Shown: piece after piece, positions 25,281 through 33,964 of the stretch
How positions within the stretch are numbered: the stretch's first letter is position 1
Layout of the letters: every line of letters starts with the position of its first letter
From: an uncultured Coriobacteriales bacterium
Lineage (GTDB): Bacteria > Actinomycetota > Coriobacteriia > Coriobacteriales > UMGS124
Assembly: GCA_902464015.1 (NCBI GenBank)
Contig: CABQHM010000008.1
Coordinates: forward strand, 9,832-73,831
Direction: 5' to 3'
DNA: 64,000 nt
The notes under the pieces: model-generated
Database searches by the model: none
The model's input: only the letters and a program-made list of their open reading frames with translations
What the model was told of the DNA's origin: nothing
Position numbers and translations under genes: made by a program

Positions 25281-26542
25281 GTGGAAAAGCAGACCCACGG
25301 TGGATTGAATCAATCGAAGGGCGAAGGTTTACGTATAAGACCTGGGGAGTCAGCCTCTGTTCGACCAACAAGTGGCATCTTCCCGAAGCCTGTGCCGGCC
25401 TCTAGCCTCGACTTTCTGGATGAAATCAATCAAGAGCTTGTATCCCAAGGATTTGTACAACTTATCCAGGCGGAACAAGTCATGCTTGCATCCAGCCGTC
25501 TGGACGCCCTCGAAGAGACGCAGCGCGTCGAGTTTGGAGACGGGCCCGCCTTGATGTTCACAGGGGCCTCGCCTCATCGACCCTTATCTCGCGCGAGAAT
25601 CTTACAGATACCATCGCAGCGCTTGAAACAGCATTTTACCAGGTAAAGGATGACACGCTTGACGCATGTCCCGATATAGAGGCTGTTGAGGAGCTTGTTG
25701 CGGCCCTTGATGAGTGCGATGGCGATGTTGAGCGCGCGTGTTCTACGGCGACCGAGCACCTGCGTCGCCGATGGTTTGTGGGAGAGAGCCCCTGGGGTGA
25801 CGACGACACTGCCTGTGCTACATGCGAGGCTGCATTTGGCCCTTCGTTGCCGGCCTGGGAAGTTGTCGAGTGTCTCGCCTCTGCTGAATATGTTCTCGAC
25901 GATGATTGCGGTCTTGCTTCGCAGTTTGACCGAGGTGTTGAGCGCATCAAGCATAAGGCCGAGCAAACTCGCACGCTTTGGAGCCAAGTGCGTGCTTCGG
26001 TTCCGCGGCCGACATCACAATCAATGCTCGATACGTTTAAAAGCATAGGCCGGTTATTCGATCTCTACGATCCGGTTCTGTCAGCCCATGTAGTGCCTTG
26101 CGACATCGACTACCAGCTTGACCTGTCGGTCCCTGACAGCTTTTTGGGTATCGATTATGTGCACGAATACCTGCGACGCTTGTCTATTGAAAACTCGCTG
26201 TTGGTTTGCTGTGAGCCAGGGGTTCTCGCCTCCCTGCTCGATTCTTGGATGCCTGACTGGCGCGCTTTGGTCGCCAATTTTTATGAGCCTGTTGCCAGCG
26301 CTTTGTTGCAATCGGTGCTCATGGCAAACGCTGCCGGGGTTGTTTGTCCAGATAGTTCCTCGCGGCAAGAAGGTATCGACTTGGCTGCCAGCGTCTCGAA
26401 TGCCTGTCCCAATGCCCGTTTCAGCCGTGCTTCCATCCTCCAGGTGGCATCCGATGCCGCAGATAATCTCGCGCTCGACGTCGATGCAAGGTCCTATCTG
26501 TTTGACTTTGCAAGAGAAAACGGGATTTACCTGGCACGATAG
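25281..26542 (+). pseudogene. DUF6179-like gene interrupted by a frameshift
   Basis: Two open frames make up one protein: GTG 25281 (with AAAGAGG six bases upstream) runs in one frame to about 25565, and the remainder to 26542 reads in another frame. Removing one copy of the tandem GCCTC-GCCTC at 25566-25575 joins them into a continuous 418-residue product. The second part, with YVHEYLRRLSIENSLL and the LLDSWMPDWRALVANFYEPV segment, resembles DUF6179 proteins of gut Firmicutes and Actinobacteria as I recall them; their function is unknown. The base composition is AT-richer than most neighbours. It may be a decayed gene, a sequencing error, or switched by the 5-bp repeat. Confidence 0.68.
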
Positions 26543-26581
26543 GTACAATCGGGCAAGGAGGCAGTTCGGTTCTTGCTGATT

Positions 26582-27997
26582 TTATTGGGCTGTTGCGAGT
26601 GCCTCCAGCTTTTCTAGCAGCTGGCCTTTTGAGCGCACGCCTGTTTTCGAATATATGTGTTCGCAGTGAGCCTTTACGGTTCCGCGAGCAATTGAGAGTT
26701 CATCGCAGATATCACTTATCCCTTTTTCAGCTGCTAGCAGTGCGAGAACCTCGCTCTCACGAGTGGTCAGTCCGCAATGCTTCGTCAAGAGGGCGCATGC
26801 CTGGCGCACTCGTTCTTGAGCCTCGTGCTCTTGGCTGATTCGACCAGGCCCAAATACCCCAACTCCCCATTTGCTGCCAACGCCGCTGTCTTTGAAGAAA
26901 AGCAATGTTGCCACTGCGGTAAGGGCCACGAGTGTTATGACAAGCAGGGACGTCGAAAGCCCATGGGATGCAAGGAGTTCCCCCCGTCCTCCAATAGCAA
27001 TTCCAGCCGACTGGAACACTGCGGCAGCCTCTTCGATTCCGAACAGAAACACTGCCGGAATCCTGTGGCGATGCGATATGTCGCACAGCAGAAGGAAGAC
27101 GGCAAGTTCAAATAATGCGGCACCTAGAGATGTCGTGACGGCCACAAGATTCTCGTTGGTGCCTTCGCCTGTGAAGGGGAGGAGCAAAAGCACGCAGACC
27201 AAGACTATAAGTGGCGAGCTGAGAACGCGTTGCAGGTCAAAGGAGTCGGAGAACAATGCCAGGGGTATGAGCACCAGCAGTCCGGCCAAGGCGTTTGAGA
27301 TGTTCTTGAATACAAGCGATGAGGCTTCAGCAGTACCCATGCAAATTCCTGACGCCAGGTAGTACATGGCTATCAAAACAAGCAATTGCCAGGGAAAGCG
27401 CAGCTTTGTATTCCGGGTAGCGACAGGCGATTGAGGCGCGACCGTTGTTGCACGCATAAAGCAAGCGGTGGAGAGCAACGGCAGGACGATCAAGGCGACA
27501 TGGCGATACGGCACAATCATGCCATCGAGAAGTGCATTGATGAAAACGGCCAGGATGAACGATGTCGAAAGGCTCAATGCCGCCTTCGTTATATCCAGCC
27601 TACTGTAGAGCTCGCACCAGAGAAGGATGAACAGGGCTGAAGCGCAGGCCGCCACGGAACCCAGTAAGACGCCCGCCGCCGGGTTGAACGCACTGGAATT
27701 CAGCGCGGTGAGAATGAGAGCCCCTGCGGACGAAAGCACTGCAAGAACGGTTGCGCTTGCCAGTGGCCAATGCCGTTGTGAGACGGGGGAGATGCGTGTG
27801 GCAAGCAGTGCCAGGATGAGAAGTACGGCGGCCAGAACGATATCGTGGGCAAGGCCGTCGAGCCCGACAAGCAGATTCTCATGGGTAAGCAGCGATAACC
27901 ACGAGCGGAAAAAGGCCAAACCCATGAATGAGACGGGTACGTTGAGAAACGCCAACAATCCGGAACGCATTGATTCTTTGGTTGGCAGAGTAGCCAT
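26582..27997 (-). CDS. LuxR-type regulator with multi-pass membrane N-terminal domain
   Basis: A 471-residue protein with about twelve hydrophobic segments (residues 10-385) joined to a C-terminal LuxR/GerE helix-turn-helix (about 405-465) with LTTRESEVLALLAAEKGISDICDELSIARGTVKAHCEHIYSKTGV. This architecture is expanded in Eggerthella-like bacteria, where such regulators sit beside respiratory reductase genes and are thought to sense small molecules through the membrane domain. It is divergent from the flavoprotein reductase gene, its probable target. GGAGGC precedes the ATG by ten bases. Confidence 0.87.
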   Translation of the reverse strand: MATLPTKESMRSGLLAFLNVPVSFMGLAFFRSWLSLLTHENLLVGLDGLAHDIVLAAVLLILALLATRISPVSQRHWPLASATVLAVLSSAGALILTALNSSAFNPAAGVLLGSVAACASALFILLWCELYSRLDITKAALSLSTSFILAVFINALLDGMIVPYRHVALIVLPLLSTACFMRATTVAPQSPVATRNTKLRFPWQLLVLIAMYYLASGICMGTAEASSLVFKNISNALAGLLVLIPLALFSDSFDLQRVLSSPLIVLVCVLLLLPFTGEGTNENLVAVTTSLGAALFELAVFLLLCDISHRHRIPAVFLFGIEEAAAVFQSAGIAIGGRGELLASHGLSTSLLVITLVALTAVATLLFFKDSGVGSKWGVGVFGPGRISQEHEAQERVRQACALLTKHCGLTTRESEVLALLAAEKGISDICDELSIARGTVKAHCEHIYSKTGVRSKGQLLEKLEALATAQ

Positions 27998-28209
27998 CTT
28001 TTGCCATGCCTCCTGATGTGCTGGGACTCAAACGGAAAGATTATATCGTTTACCTGCGAGGTTTAGGAGGGGTTTATGAATATAGGACTCATTTTTGCTT
28101 GCGGCCAATGGTGGATAACGCCTCAGCAGACGTACTTTTCGACTTGTCAAAGCGTCTGAGGTCGTACGGGAGATAAAGATGTCGAACATCCCCAGGCGCG
28201 CAACTCAAA

Positions 28210-28231
28210 GCCCACCTCAATTGATGTGGGC
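28210..28231. promoter_or_regulatory. hairpin before the flavoprotein reductase ribosome binding site
   Basis: GCCCAC (28210-28215) pairs with GTGGGC (28226-28231), with partial pairing in the loop, just before AAGGAGG. It could be a leader hairpin or a LuxR-type operator in the divergent promoter region 27998-28249. Confidence 0.4.
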
Positions 28232-28249
28232 GTGACAAGGAGGACCATC

Positions 28250-29809
28250 ATGCTTATGAACAATGCTGCACCCATGACTCGTCGCAGTGCAATCGGCCTC
28301 TCGGCTGGCGTTGCCGCGCTTGCATGTGTTTCTTCTGCAAAGGCCGACGAGATGCAGCCTGCCGTTGAGAATACGCCGTCTTTCCTTGCTCAGCCCGAGC
28401 CTATCACGGATATTGCCAACACCGTCGATTACGACATCGTCGTGGTAGGTGCCGGTCAGGCCGGTATGGCTGCCGCCATGCATGCGGCAGAACTGGGAGC
28501 CAGGGTCGCCCTTCTTCAAAAGCTTTCGTTTGCCTCGACGCAGGGCTTTACCGCCGTCGGCCTGGACAGCGAGACCGATGATGCCACGCGTGAGGGTTTT
28601 GTGAGCTACCTCATGCTCCTCAACGACCTTCGTTCGAAGCGCGAGCTGCTTGAGGTTTGGGCCAAGCGCAGCGGTGAGGTCATCAAGTGGCATCGTGACT
28701 TTCTTACCAAGGCCGGCGCTGAGGTGCCTTCTGAGGAAGACAGCCTCTATACCCGCATGTGTAATGGCTACGAGGCCCATTTCCTGATGGCACGCCCTAA
28801 GGGCACCCATGCTGCCACTGCCCAGCTTCTTGCCGACTATGCCCAAGCCAATGGCGTGGACGTGTTCTATGAGACCCCTGGCGTTCAGCTTGTGTGCTCC
28901 GACGGTGCTGTCACCGGTGTTATCGCGGGTACCGAGGGCAACTACACCCAGTTCAACGCCAGTAAGGGTGTCATCCTGGCTACGGGCGACTATCAGTGCA
29001 ACAAGGAGATGATCGCTTACTACTGCCCCGACGCCCTGTACTTCCCGCCGCTCATCTCTGAGCGCACTGGTGATGGCCATTGCATGGGCGTGTGGGCTGG
29101 CGGTCATATCGAGCCCCTTAACCACACCAAGATGATTCACGACGTCTGGATGCAGTTTGCCCCCTACATGATGGTGGACGAGTCGGGCAAGCGTTTTTGC
29201 GACGAGCACATCCCGTGGTTCCGCATCAACAACCTCATGCGCGACATGCTCAAGGCGCATCAGGATGACCCCGAGAATGCGCGTGTCTTCAGCATCTTTG
29301 ACAGCGCTTATGTTGACCAGGCAACCGAGTGGGCCACCCACGATGAGAACATCGTGCCCAAGGAAGTTCCGACCGACCAGGAGACGCTCGGTGACTACGC
29401 GCTGGTAAACAAAGCAGACACCCTTGAGGGGCTGGCCGAGCTCATCAACATTGACCCCGAGGTCTTGGTCTCCAGCGTGGAGCGTTACAACGAGCTGGTA
29501 GACAAGGGTGCTGACGATGATTTTGGCAAGGACGCTCGTTATCTTGCCAAGATTGAGGCCGGTCCCTTCTATGCGGTGCAGCGCGACTTTAATTGGGGCC
29601 TGTCCGCCACGCTGGGTGGACTCGTCATCGACGAAAAGCAGCATGTGCTTGACGACAACGATGAGCCTATCCCCGGTTTGTTTGCGTCGGGCAACTGCTC
29701 TGGTCCGTTCTTTGGCGCGGTGGATTACCCCATGACCTTTGGTGGACTTTCCATCGGCCGTTGCATTACCGGCGGCTATATTGCCGCTGAGGTTGCGATG
29801 GAAGTTTAA
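28250..29809 (+). CDS. Tat-exported FAD-binding fumarate-reductase-like flavoprotein
   Basis: A 519-residue FAD-dependent reductase of the fumarate reductase/succinate dehydrogenase flavoprotein family. It starts with a Tat signal (MTRRSAIGLSAGVAALAC), then the FAD-binding GAGQAGMAAAMHAAELGA around residue 70, and a C-terminal FAD region with ASGNCSGPFFGAVDYP and SIGRCITGGYIAAE. Enzymes like this reduce diverse alkenes or act as terminal reductases outside the membrane, often fed by a quinol-dependent partner. No N-terminal FMN-binding domain is present, so it needs a separate electron donor. The start 28250 is set by AAGGAGG. The divergent LuxR-type gene probably regulates it. Confidence 0.88.
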   Translation: MLMNNAAPMTRRSAIGLSAGVAALACVSSAKADEMQPAVENTPSFLAQPEPITDIANTVDYDIVVVGAGQAGMAAAMHAAELGARVALLQKLSFASTQGFTAVGLDSETDDATREGFVSYLMLLNDLRSKRELLEVWAKRSGEVIKWHRDFLTKAGAEVPSEEDSLYTRMCNGYEAHFLMARPKGTHAATAQLLADYAQANGVDVFYETPGVQLVCSDGAVTGVIAGTEGNYTQFNASKGVILATGDYQCNKEMIAYYCPDALYFPPLISERTGDGHCMGVWAGGHIEPLNHTKMIHDVWMQFAPYMMVDESGKRFCDEHIPWFRINNLMRDMLKAHQDDPENARVFSIFDSAYVDQATEWATHDENIVPKEVPTDQETLGDYALVNKADTLEGLAELINIDPEVLVSSVERYNELVDKGADDDFGKDARYLAKIEAGPFYAVQRDFNWGLSATLGGLVIDEKQHVLDDNDEPIPGLFASGNCSGPFFGAVDYPMTFGGLSIGRCITGGYIAAEVAMEV

Positions 29810-29834
29810 ACAGCGTTTAGGAATCAGGTAAAAA

Positions 29835-29874
29835 GAGGGCCGCTCGCGCGCATGCGAGCGGCCCTCGGTTTTAA
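29835..29874. terminator. bidirectional intrinsic terminator
   Basis: GAGGGCCGCTCGC (29835-29847) pairs perfectly with 29854-29866, followed by GGTTTTAAT and preceded by AAAAA. It separates the flavoprotein gene from the convergent molybdoenzyme gene. Confidence 0.88.
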
Positions 29875-29889
29875 TCGGTGCTGCTAGCT

Positions 29890-32109
29890 CTAGATCTTCT
29901 CGACCTGGCACAGGGCTGCGCGGAAGGGCGGGAAGCCGGTAATGGGGCAGAAGTCGCGCGAGATGAGCAGGTTGACGTCTGCCTTGGCCCAGCCGTGGAA
30001 GATGTCCACGACGCCGGGGAGCACCATGTTGGTCACTTCGACCTTCATGAAGATCTCGCCCAGGTGGTTGAACACGCGCACGTCATCACCGTCGACCAGG
30101 CCGCGCTCAGCCGCGTCCTTGGGGTGCAGGCGCACGACGGGATCGGGCATGAACTGGTTGAGCCACGGAAGTCCGCGCAGCTTGGAGTGCGTGTAGTAGG
30201 GCACGCGGCCGCCGGAGTTGAGCACGAGCGGGTAGTCCTTGGCATACTCGGGGGTGCTCAGGGGGCTGTACACGGGCTCCTCGTACACGGGCAGGCCCTC
30301 ATAGCCGTACTTCTCGTACACACCGCTGACCAGCTCGACCTTGCCGGAGAGCGTGTTGAAGCCAGGCTTGCCGTCCTTGCGGATACCGCCGGTCTCGTAG
30401 CGCTTCGGCTCGGGCGCGGGGCCCTCGATGGTGATGCCCTCGGGATGGGCGCGCAGGTCGTCCAGGGTGATGCCGGCGTTGATGTCCACGAGCATGCTCT
30501 CAAGCGCCGCCTCGACCGAGCCGTGGAAGCACTCCTCCTCATAGCCCAGCTTGCAGCCGAGCTCGAGCAGGATCTGGAAGTCCTCGCGTGCCTCGCCGGC
30601 AGGCTTCACCACGGGCTCGCGCAGGAAGATCTTGCGGCCGAAGACCGCGAAGGGAGCCATGCGCTCGTAGGGCATTGCGGCCGGCAGCAGGATGTCCACG
30701 TAGTCGTGGGTCCAGGGGCGCATGTAGTAGTCGATGGCGACGGAGAACTCCATGTCGCCGATGGCCTTCTGGTACTCAGGCGTCTGGGGGAGCATCATGG
30801 CGTTGGCGCCCAGCAGGACGGCCGCCTTGAGGTCGCCGTTGGCCACGAACTCGGGCAGGGCGTTCATCTGGATCATCTGGTTGTAGTGCGCCCACACGGG
30901 GTAGAGGTCCTTGTCCAGACGCTTCTCACCCAGGTTGTTTTCGGCGTAGATGCCCACGCCGTTGAAGTTGGGCGTGGAGGCGGCGTAGTCGAAGCCCAGG
31001 CCGCCGCCCAGCGACAGGCCGCCGGGGATGTCGAGCGAGCCCATGAGCGAGATGATCATGAAGACGGCGCGCAGGTAGTGACCCACGTTGGTCTGGTGGG
31101 CGCCGCCGGCGGAAGAGGAGACGAGGGTGCTGGGGGAGTTCTCCCAGATCATCTTGACGGCAGCCTCGAGCTTGTCGGCGGGAACGCCCGTGATGGCCTC
31201 GACGCGCTCGGGAGTGTAGTCGGCCACGTAGGCCTTGAGCTCCTCAAGACCCGTGGTCCAGTTCTCGGCGAAGTCGACGTCATACATGTTGTCGCGGAAC
31301 ATGATGTGCAGCCAGCCGGCGGCAAGGGCGCCGTCGGTGCCGGGGCGCAGCTGCAGGTGAATGTCGGCCAGGCCCGTGACCGTGGGGGTGATACGGGGGT
31401 CGACCACGACGAACTTGCAGCCGCGCTCCTTCTGCTTCATCATCGAGCTGAAGCGGTAGGGCTGCGACCAGGCGGGGTTCAGACTCCAGACCAGCGCGGA
31501 GTTGGACGCGTCGGAGGGGTCGGTGCCCATGGAGATGTTGCCGATGACGGCCTGGGAGGTGATCCAGGTGGCGCTTGCGCAGCAGGAGCTCTCCACGCCG
31601 TAGTTGGGCGAGCCGAAGAGCGTGGCCAGGCGCTGCATGGCGCCGCGGGGCTCCTTGGGGTCACCGCAGTAGAAGAAGACCTTCTCGGGGCCGTACTCCT
31701 CCTTCACGCGGTTCAGCTCGGAGGCGATGCGCTCGTAAGCCTCGTCCCAGGAGATGGGCGCCCACTCGGGGGTGCCGGTGCCCTTGGCGTTGGTGCGGAT
31801 CATGGGCGTGGTGATGCGCTCGGGATCGTAGAGCTCCTGCATGGAGGAGAGGCCCTTGGCGCACAGGGGGCTGGCGGGGTAGCCCTCGCGCGACTCGATG
31901 TGCACGACCTTGCCGTCCTTCACGGTGCAGGCGATGCCGCACTTGGGAACATGGTTGCACATGTCGCAGTAGGTGTACTTGATTTCCTCGGGGGCATCTT
32001 CAGCAATGGCGCCCGCAGGGTGGGAGATGTCATAGGAACCCAGGGCAGCGGCGCCGGCAAGAGCGGCGGTACCCTTGATCATGGAGCGGCGCGTAATGTT
32101 CGTCTGCAT
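29890..32109 (-). CDS. Tat-exported molybdopterin oxidoreductase (DMSO reductase family)
   Basis: A 739-residue catalytic subunit of the DMSO reductase superfamily. The Tat signal NITRRSMIKG is followed by a 4Fe-4S site (CDMCNHVPKCGIAC with a fourth Cys in LCAKG), the molybdopterin domains, and a C-terminal molydopterin dinucleotide-binding domain. The stretch VESSCCAS near residue 185 probably includes the molybdenum ligand. It should act as a terminal reductase on the outer side of the membrane; the substrate cannot be told from sequence. The open frame extends upstream, but GAAAGG precedes ATG 32109. It follows the ferredoxin-like subunit gene by 35 bp. No membrane anchor gene (DmsC/NrfD type) lies in this operon. 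Confidence 0.9.
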   Translation of the reverse strand: MQTNITRRSMIKGTAALAGAAALGSYDISHPAGAIAEDAPEEIKYTYCDMCNHVPKCGIACTVKDGKVVHIESREGYPASPLCAKGLSSMQELYDPERITTPMIRTNAKGTGTPEWAPISWDEAYERIASELNRVKEEYGPEKVFFYCGDPKEPRGAMQRLATLFGSPNYGVESSCCASATWITSQAVIGNISMGTDPSDASNSALVWSLNPAWSQPYRFSSMMKQKERGCKFVVVDPRITPTVTGLADIHLQLRPGTDGALAAGWLHIMFRDNMYDVDFAENWTTGLEELKAYVADYTPERVEAITGVPADKLEAAVKMIWENSPSTLVSSSAGGAHQTNVGHYLRAVFMIISLMGSLDIPGGLSLGGGLGFDYAASTPNFNGVGIYAENNLGEKRLDKDLYPVWAHYNQMIQMNALPEFVANGDLKAAVLLGANAMMLPQTPEYQKAIGDMEFSVAIDYYMRPWTHDYVDILLPAAMPYERMAPFAVFGRKIFLREPVVKPAGEAREDFQILLELGCKLGYEEECFHGSVEAALESMLVDINAGITLDDLRAHPEGITIEGPAPEPKRYETGGIRKDGKPGFNTLSGKVELVSGVYEKYGYEGLPVYEEPVYSPLSTPEYAKDYPLVLNSGGRVPYYTHSKLRGLPWLNQFMPDPVVRLHPKDAAERGLVDGDDVRVFNHLGEIFMKVEVTNMVLPGVVDIFHGWAKADVNLLISRDFCPITGFPPFRAALCQVEKI

Positions 32110-32144
32110 GTCGAACACCTTTCTCGAGTGAAGTGGCGATGGCG

Positions 32145-32780
32145 CTAGGCGCTGACGATCTGGTCGATGGAGCCCTCGGGCATGCCGTCGACGGTGCGGT
32201 AGTACAGACCGCTCAGACCAATCTGCTCGCACTCGGGATGCGCGGCGAGGAACACGCTCACGTCGCTCTCTGGGTCGTCAAGGTCGCCGAAGTAGCGGGC
32301 CTTGCCGGGGCAGTTCACAACGCAGGCAGGCTTCTTGCCCTCGTCGACGCGATGGGCGCAGAAGGCGCACTTCTCAACGACGGCACCGCGCTGCTCGCCA
32401 TATGCCTCGTAGGGGGCAGGCTCGTCGGCGTCAAACAGCCAGCCAGTGCCCGCGCTCACCTTGCGGGCGCCGTAGGGGCAGGCGCTCACGCATGCCTGGC
32501 AGGAGATGCACTTCTCGTAATCGACGGCGACGATGCCGTCCTCGCGCGTGTAGGTGGCGCCGGTGGGGCAAATCTCGACGCAGGGAGCGTTTTCGCAATG
32601 CATGCAGGCGTGCGGGACATAGCAACGGCCGCTCTGGCCGGGCTCGTCGCCCCACTCGCAGCAATCAAGCTCGTTCCAGGAAACGCCGGGCTTCTGGTTG
32701 TTCTCCATCTGGCAAGCAACGACGCAGGCGCCGCAACCAGCGCACCTTCTCAAGTCGATAGCCATGGCATAACGGGACAT
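32145..32780 (-). CDS. 4Fe-4S dicluster subunit, DmsB-like
   Basis: A 211-residue electron-transfer subunit with four [4Fe-4S] cluster motifs: CAGCGACVVAC, CMHCENAPCVEICP, CISCQACVSACPYG and CAFCAHRV...CVVNCP. It lacks a signal peptide, as usual for DmsB-like proteins that are exported by the Tat system together with the catalytic subunit. It would pass electrons to the molybdoenzyme encoded just downstream. ATG 32780 follows GGGGAGG. The divergent Crp/Fnr-family gene is the probable regulator. Confidence 0.92.
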   Translation of the reverse strand: MSRYAMAIDLRRCAGCGACVVACQMENNQKPGVSWNELDCCEWGDEPGQSGRCYVPHACMHCENAPCVEICPTGATYTREDGIVAVDYEKCISCQACVSACPYGARKVSAGTGWLFDADEPAPYEAYGEQRGAVVEKCAFCAHRVDEGKKPACVVNCPGKARYFGDLDDPESDVSVFLAAHPECEQIGLSGLYYRTVDGMPEGSIDQIVSA

Positions 32781-32928
32781 AGCCTCCCCTTTCGTTGTAT
32801 GGAACAAGTCCCCCTTCCGGGTTCCCTCACCCGGTGACCGTTCCCTGAAATCAATAATAGGGGCTGAAAATGCCAAGTACAGAAGGCCCCAACACACTTG
32901 AAATGCTGTGCCGAACACTGGCAAAATG

Positions 32929-32940
32929 TGGTCTAGACCA
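32929..32940. promoter_or_regulatory. perfect 12-bp palindrome TGGTCTAGACCA
   Basis: The palindrome stands in the 187-bp region between the divergent ferredoxin-like and Crp/Fnr genes, 28 bp before the latter. Its symmetry and place suggest a regulator-binding site, though it is not the canonical FNR box. Confidence 0.45.
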
Positions 32941-32967
32941 GGTTTTCGGTATGGTGCAGGGGGTGCT

Positions 32968-33666
32968 ATGGCCACAAAAGAGGATTACCGCGCAATTTTG
33001 CTGCCGGGGGAGTCGTTCGGCGTGTCCCAAATCGCGCGTTACAAGGATCGCGCCCACAAAAAGAAGCTGTTCAAGGGCGAGTGCATCACAACGGTCGCGC
33101 GCAGCATTGACGACCCGTACTACTATTACATCGACGAGGGCCAGATTCTCACGACGTTTACCGACGATTCGGGCGAAGGCACCGTTGTGGCGTGGCGCTG
33201 TGCCGGCAATGCGTTTTCGGGCGAATACAACGATTTTGCCTCGATAGGAAAATACAAGGCCCGCCATGTGGCGGCAAAAAACAGCGTCTTGTTCGTATTC
33301 TCGCAGCGACAGCTTTACGAGATTGCCAAGGAAGACCCCGAGGTCTTCTACGAGTACGTGCACAGCTGCCATATCCACTTTGCCCAGATGGCGCACCGCC
33401 TGTCGGGAACGGGCAACACCTCAACCGCCCGCCGCCTAGCCATGTGGCTGCAAAAACTCTGCTATACCAGCGACGTTGCCGATGACGGCAGTTGCTTTAT
33501 CCCGTGCAAGATCACGATTAAGCAGATAGCCGACATGCTGCGCATCCACATCACCACCGCGACCAAGCTGCTTGCATCCTTTGAAGACGCCGGCATCATC
33601 AGCCGCACGAAGGAAGGCATCCTGATTCACGACGTGAACCGCCTCGACAGCGCGGGGATGGAATAG
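32968..33666 (+). CDS. Crp/Fnr-family transcriptional regulator
   Basis: A 232-residue regulator with an N-terminal cyclic-nucleotide-binding-like beta barrel (about 25-120), a long dimer helix and a C-terminal winged helix-turn-helix (ITIKQIADMLRIHITTATKLL, about 180-215). The N-terminal cysteine cluster of oxygen-sensing FNR is absent, so the signal is different or unknown. It is divergent from the molybdoenzyme operon, which it probably controls. ATG 32968 is used with GGGGG upstream; an in-frame ATG at 32908 is possible but would add a non-conserved tail. Confidence 0.85.
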   Translation: MATKEDYRAILLPGESFGVSQIARYKDRAHKKKLFKGECITTVARSIDDPYYYYIDEGQILTTFTDDSGEGTVVAWRCAGNAFSGEYNDFASIGKYKARHVAAKNSVLFVFSQRQLYEIAKEDPEVFYEYVHSCHIHFAQMAHRLSGTGNTSTARRLAMWLQKLCYTSDVADDGSCFIPCKITIKQIADMLRIHITTATKLLASFEDAGIISRTKEGILIHDVNRLDSAGME

Positions 33667-33735
33667 AGAAGCGTCTGAGTTGCTGGGAAATTGTTGGCAG
33701 TTTGGGCGAGGAAAACGACTACGGAGCGGTATACT

Positions 33736-33892
33736 GTGTTGCGATGGGCCCGGGATGACCGCTGATTCAAGTCACCGGGCCTGAATTTGTACCTGTGGGG
33801 AATTCGCGTGGCGGACGCCAACCAAGAACTTCGAGGGTAGCGAGAACGAGAAGGATATGGGAGGGCAGCCACTAGCGGGGCTTTGCTCTCCC
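33736..33892 (+). ncRNA. abiF-RNA-like structured element, copy 1
   Basis: The stem GGCCCGG/CCGGGCC (from 33747) encloses the loop with CTGATTCAAGTCA. The same loop occurs at 36803-36835, where the stem is GCCCCGG/CCGGGGC, so base pairs have changed together, which is the mark of a conserved RNA fold. A TATACT box lies 9 bases before the element. A second stable hairpin (33859-33892) may form the 3' end. It sits next to an Abi-family gene; RNA elements named abiF are known next to such genes. The identification as abiF RNA is from memory, not a search. Confidence 0.55.
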
Positions 33893-33894
33893 AA

Positions 33895-33928
33895 TAAAAA
33901 AACTGGAGCGAAACCGCTAAGCAGCTCC
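33895..33928 (-). terminator. intrinsic terminator of the Abi gene
   Basis: On the minus strand GGAGC (33928-33924) pairs with GCTCC (33909-33905) and is followed after two bases by seven U residues (A-run 33896-33902 on the plus strand). Confidence 0.7.
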
Positions 33929-33964
33929 GCCCCTACAAACCCGAAGGTTTTACGTATGAGAGTA

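Noticed and set aside
29878..32148. 756-codon plus-strand open frame opposite the molybdoenzyme gene
   Set aside because: It is a shadow of a high-GC gene: the minus strand encodes a complete molybdopterin enzyme with all motifs, while this frame shows only His/Val/Gly/Leu-rich sequence without domains.
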